Below the pieces are notes generated by a model. It was not told the DNA's origin. It ran no database searches and was given only the letters and a program-made list of their open reading frames with translations. Source: JAXHTH01 sp034211115 (GTDB taxonomy: Bacteria; Planctomycetota; Phycisphaerae; Phycisphaerales; SM1A02). Taken from it: a stretch of 24,287 nucleotides of DNA. Position 1 is the first letter of the stretch. The number at the start of each line of letters is the position of its first letter. Positions 7,415-13,659 of this stretch are shown here, piece by piece. The stretch is taken from assembly GCA_034211115.1 (NCBI GenBank), contig JAXHTH010000051.1:1-24287 (forward strand), read 5' to 3'. The translations under genes were made by a program, and so were the position numbers.

Positions 7415-8110
7415 ATGTTTCTCCATTCTCGTCCGACCGCTTCGGCGGTACTGGTTGTCGCTTTTGCAGCACTGGTGTATTGCGGTCCGTCCGGCGCCGA
7501 GCGCATGCAGGATGACACCGTGGTGCGAAGCGATTCGTATCCATCGCGCGGAAGGCCGTCGCGGGCGCCGGCGTCGGAGGCCCGCCCTCTCGGGGAGTTG
7601 CTGAACGCTGATCGCATCACGTTGGCCGAACTGGGGGAAGTGGCCAGGGCCTTCAACGCGTCCGAATACTGGCATGCACGCTGGGATGACCTTCTCGTCG
7701 AAGCCAACGTAGAAGCGACGATCATGGTGCTCGGGCAGACGGAAACCACCGATGACAAGATCCTCGCGACAGGCCATCTCATCACCGACCACACCAGCAT
7801 CAAGAGGGGCCTGCTGCTCAACCTCGGGCCCGAGTCCGTCTGGGTCACGCCTGATGACGGGTTCGGCGAGATCGAGGTCTATGCGCGTGGTGTGTTCGCA
7901 GTCGGGTCGCACGTGGCGCGCCAGGAAGGCAGAGACACGGACCCGAATTCCTGCTCGGTGACGTGTGTGGAAGGGTATTGGGCCTGTTGTGAGTGCGCGC
8001 CGGACTTCCCGTGCACGTGCAAGTGCTTCCCGGTGAAGGACTTCAACGAGGAGTGCGATTCGGGAGGGGAGGGCGCGACCCAGTGCTCCACCAGCCGTCC
8101 GGAGGCGTGA
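7415..8110 (+). CDS. Secreted protein with a ten-cysteine C-terminal tail, unknown function
   Basis: The ATG at 7415 is chosen because GAGGAG (7402-7407) lies 7 nt upstream and the first residues form a Sec signal peptide with core AVLVVAFAALVY and a likely cut after SGA near residue 28. The 231-residue product has a low-complexity linker (about 35-58). A predicted globular middle (about 59-170) follows, with short beta-like stretches such as ATIMVLGQTE, LLLNLG and GEIEVYARGVFAVGSHVA. The tail carries cysteines at 180, 184, 191, 192, 194, 200, 202, 204, 214 and 224. The CxCxC and CC spacing suggests disulfide bonding or metal binding outside the cytoplasm. I do not recognise a family. The middle region (KILATGHLI...SIKRGLLLNL...FGEIEVYARGVFAVG) loosely resembles beta-strand repeats of bactofilin-like or hydrolase-accessory proteins, but not enough to name it. 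Confidence 0.7.
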   Translation: MFLHSRPTASAVLVVAFAALVYCGPSGAERMQDDTVVRSDSYPSRGRPSRAPASEARPLGELLNADRITLAELGEVARAFNASEYWHARWDDLLVEANVEATIMVLGQTETTDDKILATGHLITDHTSIKRGLLLNLGPESVWVTPDDGFGEIEVYARGVFAVGSHVARQEGRDTDPNSCSVTCVEGYWACCECAPDFPCTCKCFPVKDFNEECDSGGEGATQCSTSRPEA

Positions 8111-8188
8111 GAAACCTGGAGGAACGGGATCGGTCGGCGCGACCCTCGTCCGATCCGGCCGGACCCTTCAAAATAGCCCCTTTTTCTG

Positions 8189-8216
8189 TTGCCTGCCCCG
8201 CAGCGAACGCGATAAT
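8189..8216 (+). promoter_or_regulatory. Sigma70-type promoter of the structured RNA unit
   Basis: TTGCCT (8189-8194), a 16-nt spacer and GATAAT (8211-8216) form a good promoter in an otherwise GC-rich gap. Transcription would start near 8222-8224. No protein gene with a normal length follows on this strand before the terminator at 8546-8588. Confidence 0.6.
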
Positions 8217-8456
8217 CACTGTATCACGGCGAGCGTGCGCCAAACCAGGGGAAAACCCCCTGCCGGGCGGCGGACGCGGACCGCGACGACCCCCGGCCCG
8301 GCCCCCGGAAGGTCGGCCCTGAAAGGGCTGAGATGCCGGTCGGTGCCCGGGACGGGGGGCGATGAGCCCCTGAGGACGCTCAGGGGGAAAGGAGCCCGGC
8401 GGCAGGTGGTCACGCCTGCGACGGCTGGGAGAACCCTTTCGGAAGGAGGTGATCCA

Positions 8457-8498
8457 GTGACCTATTTATGTGACTGTATGAGAGGGCTGCACATCTGA
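8457..8498 (+). CDS. Candidate 13-residue peptide behind an extended Shine-Dalgarno site
   Basis: A GTG at 8457 opens the peptide MTYLCDCMRGLHI, ending at TGA 8496-8498. Upstream, AAGGAGGTGATCCA (8443-8456) is complementary over 14 nt to the conserved 3' end of bacterial 16S rRNA. GGAGG is placed 7 nt from the GTG, an ideal spacing. The ORF is AT-richer than its surroundings and uses TTA and AGA, codons that are rare in such GC-rich genomes. The last six codons form the left arm of the 9-bp hairpin 8484-8492/8527-8535, so a ribosome here would melt that hairpin. This could be a leader peptide or an independent small protein with a CDC motif, or the site may only bind ribosomes. No downstream gene lies before the terminator, which argues against classical attenuation. 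Confidence 0.4.
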   Translation: MTYLCDCMRGLHI

Positions 8499-8545
8499 TC
8501 CCGTGCGCCCGACGGGGTTGCACGGAGTGCAGCCCGAACGAACAT

Positions 8546-8588
8546 GCCCGGCGATCGAGCCCTCGGTCGCCGGGCTTTTTTTCTTTTT
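8546..8588 (+). terminator. Strong intrinsic terminator
   Basis: GCCCGGCGA (8546-8554) pairs perfectly with TCGCCGGGC (8567-8575), a 9-bp GC-rich stem. It is followed directly by seven T, one C and five T (8576-8588). The T-run is only on the plus strand, so it ends plus-strand transcription coming from the structured RNA unit rather than the converging pilT-like gene. Confidence 0.92.
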
Positions 8589-8619
8589 GGCCGTTCGCGT
8601 CCGGCGCGCGGCGGCGCGG

Positions 8620-9735
8620 TCAGTGCTTGACGCGCCGGATGAGCGAGTCCGCCTTCACGTGCACGCCTCGCACCCGCGACCGCAGCGCCTCGGCGTGGGG
8701 GGCGTATCGCTCGGCGATCTTCAGGTCGATCCACTCTTCGTTGACCAGCCGGGCCAGACTCGAGGTGAAGGAGTGCATGCCCTCGCTCTCGGAGGCCTGA
8801 ATGACCGAGGGCAGATCCTCATCCTCGCCGTCGCGGATCTTCTCGCTCACCGTGCTGTTGTTCAGCAGCACCTCCGTGGCGGGTACGCGGTCGACATCGG
8901 CCCGGGCGCAGGGGATGAGCCGCTGGGCGAGGACCGCCCGCAGGCCCGCGGCGAGACCGGACCGGATGAACTGGTGGTCCTTCACGTCGAAGAACTCCAG
9001 GATCCGGGCGAAGGCCTGCATCGTGTCGGCGGTGTGCAGGGTGGCGAAGACCAGGTGACCCGTCTCCGCGGCCTGAATCCCCGCCAGCATCGTCTCCCGG
9101 TCTCGCATCTCGCCGATCATGAGCACGTCCGGATCCTGCCGCACCGCCGCCCGCAGGGCGATGGGGAAGCTGGGCACGTCGATGCCGATCTCGCGCTGGC
9201 TCACGTAGGACTGATCGGGCTTGAAGAGGAACTCCACGGGATCCTCGACGGTGAGGATGTTGGATTGCCGGCTGTGATTGATGTGATCGATCATCGCCGC
9301 GAGGGTGGATGACTTGCCGCAGCCGGTCACGCCGCAGACGATCACCAGCCCCTCGTGCGTGGCCTCGGTCATGCTCTTGTAGATGGGCGGCAGATTGAGT
9401 TCTTCGAAGTCGGGGATGACCGGCTGCACGCGTCGGAAGGCGGCGTGCAGCTCGCCGCCCGCGTGAAAGATGCTGCACCGGAAGCGCTCCGTCTCGCCCT
9501 CGCGATGGGAGAAGTCGATGCCGCCCTGTTCCTCCAGCCGGCTGCGCATGTGGTCGGGAATGACCGGGGCCATGAGCTGCTTCATGTCTTCGGCGGTGAC
9601 GGTACCGGCATCGATGCGATGAAGGACCGCGGCGATGCGGAGCACGGGAGGGGAACCCACCTTCAGATGCAGGTCCGAGGCGTTGACCTCCTTCATCTTC
9701 AGCAGCAGTCGCTGAATTGTGAGTGCACCGATCAT
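8620..9735 (-). CDS. pilT: PilT-type secretion/twitching ATPase
   Basis: This 371-residue protein belongs to the PilT branch of hexameric type II/IV secretion ATPases, which power pilus retraction from the cytoplasmic side of the membrane. The N-terminal PAS-like domain has the typical ASDLHLKVGSPPVLR. The motor has Walker A GVTGCGKSS (135-143, K141), the Asp box ILTVEDPVEF, AVRQDPDVLMIGEMRD (Walker B region) and the His box TGHLVFATLHTAD. The length fits PilT (about 340-370) rather than the longer PilB. The start is fixed by GGGAG 5 nt before the ATG at 9735. No other pilus gene is in the window, so partners must be elsewhere. Planctomycetes often carry several PilT-like paralogs, so the exact role (retraction or a related function) is less sure than the family. 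Confidence 0.9.
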   Translation of the reverse strand: MIGALTIQRLLLKMKEVNASDLHLKVGSPPVLRIAAVLHRIDAGTVTAEDMKQLMAPVIPDHMRSRLEEQGGIDFSHREGETERFRCSIFHAGGELHAAFRRVQPVIPDFEELNLPPIYKSMTEATHEGLVIVCGVTGCGKSSTLAAMIDHINHSRQSNILTVEDPVEFLFKPDQSYVSQREIGIDVPSFPIALRAAVRQDPDVLMIGEMRDRETMLAGIQAAETGHLVFATLHTADTMQAFARILEFFDVKDHQFIRSGLAAGLRAVLAQRLIPCARADVDRVPATEVLLNNSTVSEKIRDGEDEDLPSVIQASESEGMHSFTSSLARLVNEEWIDLKIAERYAPHAEALRSRVRGVHVKADSLIRRVKH

Positions 9736-10263
9736 GTCTGCTCCCTTTGCTTGAAGGGCGGGAAGATCGCCGGCGCCGCCGGGGCGCGCCGGCCGCGCCG
9801 AAACCACGTGCGCATCCACCTCCATCCACGATACCACTCCCGGGCGCGGACGTGTTGCGGAAAGCGGCCGGAGAGACGAGAGGCGCCGCGCGAGGGCGGG
9901 CCGGACTGTGGCCGCCCTCGAGGGTTGCCGGCTCCGATCGGGGCAGGTCCTCGGGCGCCGGCGGCGCCGTCGCATCGAGGCGCATGATTGAGACGCGGCC
10001 CCACCGAAGCGCAATCCATTGTCGAACGGAAACTTACAGGATGCAGGCGCGCCGCCCCCTCCCCCGTCCGCCCCGGCCTGAGCCGCGCGGGGACCGCGCT
10101 TGCGACCAACCGGTCCGGCGGGCGTTCAGTCATGCTATCGTGCGTGACCCGCGGTCGCGTCGGCGATCGGCGCGGCGCCGACGCTTTGCGCCCGTGCCCG
10201 TCCGACTCGTTGGCCGGCCGTCGTCCTGCTTCGGCTGGATCGTGGAATGTGACGGGGCGACAC
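9736..10263. other. Intergenic region between pilT and the thiolase/DUF35 operon
   Basis: No gene is supported in these 528 bases between two divergent units. The left end holds the pilT Shine-Dalgarno site (GGGAG, minus strand, 9741-9745). A 9-bp inverted repeat, GCGTCGGCG (10157-10165) with CGCCGACGC (10176-10184), is followed by only three T and may be chance in such GC-rich DNA. Reading frames through the region are open because of high GC and lack starts or recognisable motifs. Confidence 0.5.
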
Positions 10264-10292
10264 TTGCGGACCTCCGGCTCGTTTGCTCTAAT
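10264..10292 (+). promoter_or_regulatory. Sigma70-type promoter of the thiolase/DUF35 operon (leaderless)
   Basis: TTGCGG (10264-10269), a 17-nt spacer and TCTAAT (10287-10292) end 10 nt before the ATG at 10303. Transcription should begin within a few nt of the start codon. There is no Shine-Dalgarno site. This is one of the best promoters in the window by hexamers and spacing. Confidence 0.65.
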
Positions 10293-10302
10293 GCGTGCTC
10301 CC

Positions 10303-11388
10303 ATGTCGAATCATGTCGCAATCATCGGCTGCGGTTATACGCCCATACGGGTGGCCACCCCCGAGGCCTCCTACCGGGAGCTCACCTTCGAAGCGGCCCA
10401 GCGCGCCTACGCCGACGCGGGCATCTCCCACGAGGAGGTCCAGTCCGCCGTCTGCTGCGAAGAGGACTTCATCGAAGGCATCTCCATCACCGACGAATAC
10501 ACGCCCGACCAGTTGGGCGTCGTGCTGCGCTCGGTTGAAACGGTGGGGGGCGACGGTCTGCACGGTCTCGGCATTGCCGCCATGCAGATCCAGACCGGCG
10601 CGCTTGACATCGTCGTGGTGGAGGCCCACAGCAAGGCGTCCAACGTCCTGACCTTCGACCACATCACGGAATTCGCGCTCGATCCGATCTGGAACCGTCC
10701 GCTCGGCTTCCACCCGGAGTTCATCGCGGGCATGGAAATGAACCGGTTCCTGCACGAGGCGAAGCTGAGCGTCGAGGACTGTGACCGGATCGCCGCCAAG
10801 AACCGCACGAACGCCCTGTCCAATCCGATCGCGGCCTATCCGGCGCGGATGACTTCGGAGGACATCGCCCACTCGCCCCACACCTGCGCTCCGCTGCGGG
10901 AGGCGCACGAAGCGCGGCGCGCGGATGGCGCGGTGGTGCTGGTGCTTGCCTCCGAGGAGCGGGCCAAGGGGGCCGAGCGCCCGGTGTGGATCCGCGGAAC
11001 CGGCTGGGCCAACGACTCGCCGACCCTCGAATCGCGCCCCTGGGGCAAAGACGGCGCGACGGAGGCGGCGGCCAGGATCGCTTACGAGGAAGCGGGCATC
11101 AGGGATCCTTCGCGCGAAATCGACCTCTTCGAGGTGGATGACCTGTACGCCCACCGCGAAGCGATGGCGCTGGCCGCGCTCGGGGTGAAGAACGGCGCAG
11201 CAGGCGTGAACCCCTCCGGCGGGAGCCTCGGGATGGGTCACACGCTCGACGCCATCGGTCTCTACCGGGCCGCGATGTGCGTCGACGCCATCCGGAGCGG
11301 GCGCTCCAAGGTCGCGCTCGCCCAGTCCTGGCGCGGCGTGCCCACGACCAGCGTCGCCATGTCTATTCTCTCGGTGAACCATGGGTAA
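10303..11388 (+). CDS. Thiolase-fold protein lacking the catalytic cysteine (subunit 1)
   Basis: This 361-residue protein belongs to the thiolase superfamily group that pairs with DUF35 proteins. It begins VAIIGCGYTPIR, has the helix/strand pattern ALDIVVVEAHSKASN, and ends with NPSGGSLGMGHTLDAIG, where His313 is the conserved GH histidine. The nucleophile region, normally a Cys-Ala-Ser or Cys-Ser motif near residue 85-90, reads TVGGDGLHG (V81-G85) with no cysteine. The usual NEAFA or HDxF block is EVDDLYAHRE (277-286). Such a protein cannot do normal Claisen chemistry through a Cys acyl-enzyme. Known Cys-less thiolase-fold enzymes include Ltp2-type retro-aldolases acting on acyl-CoA. An upstream in-frame ATG at 10291 overlaps the -10, so 10303 is preferred. 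It overlaps the next gene by 8 nt, indicating coupled translation and a heteromeric complex. Confidence 0.88.
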   Translation: MSNHVAIIGCGYTPIRVATPEASYRELTFEAAQRAYADAGISHEEVQSAVCCEEDFIEGISITDEYTPDQLGVVLRSVETVGGDGLHGLGIAAMQIQTGALDIVVVEAHSKASNVLTFDHITEFALDPIWNRPLGFHPEFIAGMEMNRFLHEAKLSVEDCDRIAAKNRTNALSNPIAAYPARMTSEDIAHSPHTCAPLREAHEARRADGAVVLVLASEERAKGAERPVWIRGTGWANDSPTLESRPWGKDGATEAAARIAYEEAGIRDPSREIDLFEVDDLYAHREAMALAALGVKNGAAGVNPSGGSLGMGHTLDAIGLYRAAMCVDAIRSGRSKVALAQSWRGVPTTSVAMSILSVNHG

Positions 11389-12541
11389 TCGAGTCGCAGT
11401 CATCGGTGCCGGCATCACGAAGTTCGTCCGGCGTGCGCAGGAGACCCCGCCCGAGCTCGCCTGGGCCGCGGCCAGCCAGGCGCTGGATAACGCGGGCATG
11501 ACGCTCGATGACATCGACTGCGTCATCCACGGCACGGCGCCGGACGCGTTCGACGGCGTGCACATGAAGGCGGAATATCTCTCCGCGGGAAGCGGCGGCT
11601 GGGGCAAGCCCTACACGCGTACCTACGTGGGCGGCGGCACCGGCGTCTTCGCGCCGATCCATTCCTGGATGCACCTGGCCAGCGGGAAGTTCAAGACGGC
11701 CCTCGTGGTCTGCGAGGAGAAGATGTCCTCCTGCCAGCCGCATCCGCAGGGCGCGTTCATCACGATCTTCGACCACACCACGGAGCGCGCGCTCGGACCG
11801 AACCTGCTCTGGATCTTCGCGCTGGAGCAGCATCGCTACATGTCGGTCCACGGCATCAAGAACGAGCAGATCGCGCTCGCGAGCGTGAAGAACAAGCACA
11901 ACGCCAGGGGCCACCCCTCGGCGCAGATCGGCGGCGAGCTGACCGTCGAGGAGGTCCTCGACTCCGAGATCCTGGCCTATCCGGTCCACCGCCTCATGGT
12001 GAGCCCGACCAGCGACGGCGCCGCGGCGGTCGTCATGGCCGTGGAAGATGTGGCGAAGGCCCAAACCGGCCAGCCCGTCTGGCTCGAGGGCGTCGGGTGG
12101 GCGCTGGACACGGCGTACTGGACGAACCGCGATCTCTACTACCCGCGCTACGTCGAGAAGGCCGCCTGGATGGCGTACGAGATGGCCGGCATCAAGAAGC
12201 CGACCGAAGAGATCGACTTCGCCGAGCCGTACGATCCCTTCGCGTACAAGGAACTCCACCACCTGGAGGGCCTCCAGCTCGCCCCGAAGGGGGGCGCTCC
12301 GAAGCTGCTCGCCGACGGGTATTTCAACCGCGACGGGAAGCTGCCGTCCTGTCCGTCGGGCGGGCTGCTCGGCGTGGGCAATCCCATCGCGGCCGCCGGC
12401 ATGATGAAGATCTGCGAGCTCTTCTGGCAGCTCCGCGGCGAGGCCGGCGAGCGGCAGATCCAGAAACCTCTCCGACGCGGCGTCGCCCAGGCGTGGGGCG
12501 ACCTGATGCAAGTTGGCACTGTCGTGGTGATGGGAACATGA
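11381..12541 (+). CDS. Thiolase-fold protein lacking the catalytic cysteine and histidine (subunit 2)
   Basis: This 386-residue thiolase-superfamily protein starts VAVIGAGITKFVRR and carries KTALVVCEEKM, typical of the lipid-transfer/DUF35-associated branch. The nucleophile segment is TYVGGGTGVFA (Y82, V83, G84-G86), again without cysteine. The C-terminal motif is PSGGLLGVGNPIAAAG, with Asn334 where the general-base histidine of GHP usually sits. The block EPYDPFAYKE (282-291, Tyr284) matches the E-x-Y-D-x-F segment of this branch. Tyrosines rather than cysteine serve in the Ltp2 aldolase type, so lyase or aldol chemistry on an acyl-CoA is the best guess, and the substrate is unknown. It starts inside the end of subunit 1 and its TGA overlaps the ATG of the next gene (ATGA), so all four genes probably make one complex. 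Confidence 0.88.
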   Translation: MGNRVAVIGAGITKFVRRAQETPPELAWAAASQALDNAGMTLDDIDCVIHGTAPDAFDGVHMKAEYLSAGSGGWGKPYTRTYVGGGTGVFAPIHSWMHLASGKFKTALVVCEEKMSSCQPHPQGAFITIFDHTTERALGPNLLWIFALEQHRYMSVHGIKNEQIALASVKNKHNARGHPSAQIGGELTVEEVLDSEILAYPVHRLMVSPTSDGAAAVVMAVEDVAKAQTGQPVWLEGVGWALDTAYWTNRDLYYPRYVEKAAWMAYEMAGIKKPTEEIDFAEPYDPFAYKELHHLEGLQLAPKGGAPKLLADGYFNRDGKLPSCPSGGLLGVGNPIAAAGMMKICELFWQLRGEAGERQIQKPLRRGVAQAWGDLMQVGTVVVMGT

Positions 12542-13041
12542 AGGAACCCAAACTCGGTACCGGTCTGAGCTCCAGGGACTTCTTCGAGTCCGGCAGGTTT
12601 TTCACGGTCTCCTATGAAGTCAGGGCGGAATACGCCTGGGACACGGGCCCCGCGATCGGCCGCTACCTCGAGGAACTGAAGGCCGGCCGGATCATGGGCC
12701 GCCGCTGCACGAAGTGCAACCGGGTCTTCGTCCCGCCGCGCGCGTTCTGCGAGCTCTGCTTCCGGCCCGCCGACGACTGGGTCCCGCTGGAGGATACCGG
12801 GACGATCAACACCTTCTCGCGCTGCTACATCACCTGGGACATGCAGAAGCTCACCAGCCCGGAGATCCCCGCCGTGATCGAAATCGACGGTGCGACTCCG
12901 GGGCACGGCATCATGCACATGATCGGGGGCGTCGATCCCGATGAGATCAAGGTGGGGATGAAAGTGAAGGCCGTCTGGAAACCCGAGAGTGAGCGCGAGG
13001 GGGCGATCACCGACATAAAGTACTGGAAGCCCGTCTCATGA
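12538..13041 (+). CDS. DUF35 zinc-ribbon/OB-fold protein (first copy)
   Basis: This 167-residue protein has the two-part build of DUF35 (ChsH2/BbsA-like) partners: an N-terminal helix region, a rubredoxin-like zinc ribbon CTKC...CELC (C57, C60, C71, C74) and a C-terminal OB-fold. The OB-fold includes GTINTFSRCYITWD, IPAVIEIDGATPGHGIMHMIGG and VGMKVKAVW. In known systems these proteins bind acyl-CoA or shuttle CoA intermediates and form obligate complexes with thiolase-fold enzymes. About 45 extra residues precede the zinc ribbon, including YLEELKAGRIMGRRC, which is the usual entry helix. Start and stop overlaps of 4 nt on both sides (ATGA) tie it to its neighbours. The specific substrate is not visible. 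Confidence 0.88.
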   Translation: MKEPKLGTGLSSRDFFESGRFFTVSYEVRAEYAWDTGPAIGRYLEELKAGRIMGRRCTKCNRVFVPPRAFCELCFRPADDWVPLEDTGTINTFSRCYITWDMQKLTSPEIPAVIEIDGATPGHGIMHMIGGVDPDEIKVGMKVKAVWKPESEREGAITDIKYWKPVS

Positions 13042-13490
13042 GAGTCGCGTCGAACCGAAACTACACGGCCTGGGAGGGGAAGATCCCCGTGGGGTGGCGC
13101 TACACGGCCGGCCTGGCGGGTCAGGAGTTCCTGCAGGCGCTCAAGGACCGGGGTGAGATCCTCGGCTCACGATGCGAGCGGTGCGAAAAGGTCTACGTCC
13201 CCGCGTCGATCTTCTGCGAGCGCTGCTTCGCGGAATTGAACAAACACGAGCCGGTCAAGTCCGAGGGCGAAGTCGTCACGTTCGCGATCTGTCACCGGGA
13301 TCTCGAGGGCAACCCGCTCGATCCGCCTCGAGTCGCCGCGGCGGTGCGCCTCGACGGCGCGACCTCCGTCCTCGTGCACAACGGGCTGGGCGACCCGGCG
13401 AAGTGGAAGATCGGGGCCCGCGCAAAGGTAAAACTGGCCGCGAACCGCACAGGGTCGATCCTGGACATCGAGGGATTCGAACTCGTCTGA
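13038..13490 (+). CDS. DUF35 zinc-ribbon/OB-fold protein (second copy)
   Basis: This 150-residue protein is the last gene of the operon. It has the same architecture as the gene before it: a helix with FLQALKDRGEILGSRC, a zinc ribbon CERC...CERC (C46, C49, C60, C63) and an OB-fold with GEVVTFAICHRD, RVAAAVRLDGATSVLVHNGLG and IGARAKVKL. The N-terminal part shares YTA or YAW-like aromatic motifs with the first copy, suggesting an old duplication, but the two differ clearly in sequence. Two DUF35 proteins for two thiolase-fold proteins suggests a 1:1 pairing or an asymmetric four-subunit complex. The ATG overlaps the preceding TGA by 4 nt. A 12-bp inverted repeat lies 36 nt after the stop. Confidence 0.88.
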   Translation: MRVASNRNYTAWEGKIPVGWRYTAGLAGQEFLQALKDRGEILGSRCERCEKVYVPASIFCERCFAELNKHEPVKSEGEVVTFAICHRDLEGNPLDPPRVAAAVRLDGATSVLVHNGLGDPAKWKIGARAKVKLAANRTGSILDIEGFELV

Positions 13491-13526
13491 CCGGCGGGCG
13501 GAACCGAACGACTCAAGCGAAGGTGC

Positions 13527-13556
13527 CACTGATCGGCCGGTCCAGGCCGATCAGTG
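13527..13556 (+). terminator. Stem-loop at the end of the thiolase/DUF35 operon
   Basis: CACTGATCGGCC (13527-13538) pairs perfectly with GGCCGATCAGTG (13545-13556) across a 6-nt loop, a 12-bp stem. No T-run follows, so it is either an atypical terminator or 3' stabiliser, or an operator-like palindrome. It sits 36 nt after the last gene of the operon and about 100 nt before the next start. Confidence 0.45.
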
Positions 13557-13645
13557 CTCACGCGCACGATCCCACACCGACGCCCGTGACGCACTGGTCC
13601 GCCGCGTGCCGCGGGTGACCGGTGGCACCATCACGCACCGCGATC

Positions 13646-13651
13646 TAGGCT
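13646..13651 (+). promoter_or_regulatory. Candidate -10 element of the EamA gene (leaderless)
   Basis: TAGGCT ends 8 nt before the ATG at 13660, nearly identical to the arrangement before gpmI at 2744-2749. No Shine-Dalgarno site or strong -35 is seen. Confidence 0.45.
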
Positions 13652-13659
13652 TTGCGACC

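Larger units (their letters stand above)
8223..8588 (+). ncRNA. Candidate structured RNA of about 360 nt carrying a 13-codon ORF
   Basis: The unit is bounded by the promoter at 8189-8216 and the intrinsic terminator at 8546-8588. Perfect hairpins along it are: 8246-8251 with 8257-8262 (6 bp, loop AAAAC); 8316-8320 with 8324-8328 (5 bp, extended by C-G and G-U pairs); 8367-8374 with 8379-8386 (8 bp, loop GACG, followed by GAAA); 8402-8406 with 8415-8419; and 8484-8492 with 8527-8535 (9 bp) enclosing 8501-8506 with 8520-8525. A long-range pairing of 8262-8268 with 8394-8400 could close the upper part. Near its 3' end lies a 14-nt stretch complementary to the end of 16S rRNA and a 13-codon ORF. 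I compared it by eye with TPP, cobalamin, SAM, GEMM, glmS, hammerhead, tmRNA, RNase P and SRP RNA motifs and found no match. It could be a regulatory RNA, a small-peptide mRNA, or both. Confidence 0.5.

Noticed and set aside
8316..8345. GGGCTGAGAT resembling the CUGAGA core of a TPP riboswitch
   Set aside because: The second conserved TPP half (ACCCnnnGAACCUGAUC and the following stem) is missing downstream, and there is no thiamine gene or any gene in cis.
8361..8390. GATGA, stem, GAAA resembling a hammerhead ribozyme core
   Set aside because: The conserved CUGANGA needs CU before GA; here the bases are GC, and stems I and III with the cleavage site could not be placed.
8443..8456. Possible decayed 16S rRNA 3' end on the minus strand
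   Set aside because: The match stops abruptly; the bases beside it do not resemble the conserved helix 45 sequence, so an extended Shine-Dalgarno site explains it better.
8223..8588. tmRNA or RNase P RNA, suggested by the length of about 360 nt
   Set aside because: No tRNA-like ends or T-loop, no tag ending in ALAA, and no GAGGAAAGUC or ACAGAA conserved RNase P segments were found.
10157..10184. 9-bp inverted repeat followed by TTT upstream of the thiolase operon
   Set aside because: Three T are too few for a terminator, and such GC-only palindromes arise easily in this base composition.
9988..10302. N-terminal extension of the first thiolase-like gene back to 9988
   Set aside because: The extension is Arg/Gly/Ser-rich without homology, and a strong promoter lies inside it, so the start at 10303 is preferred.
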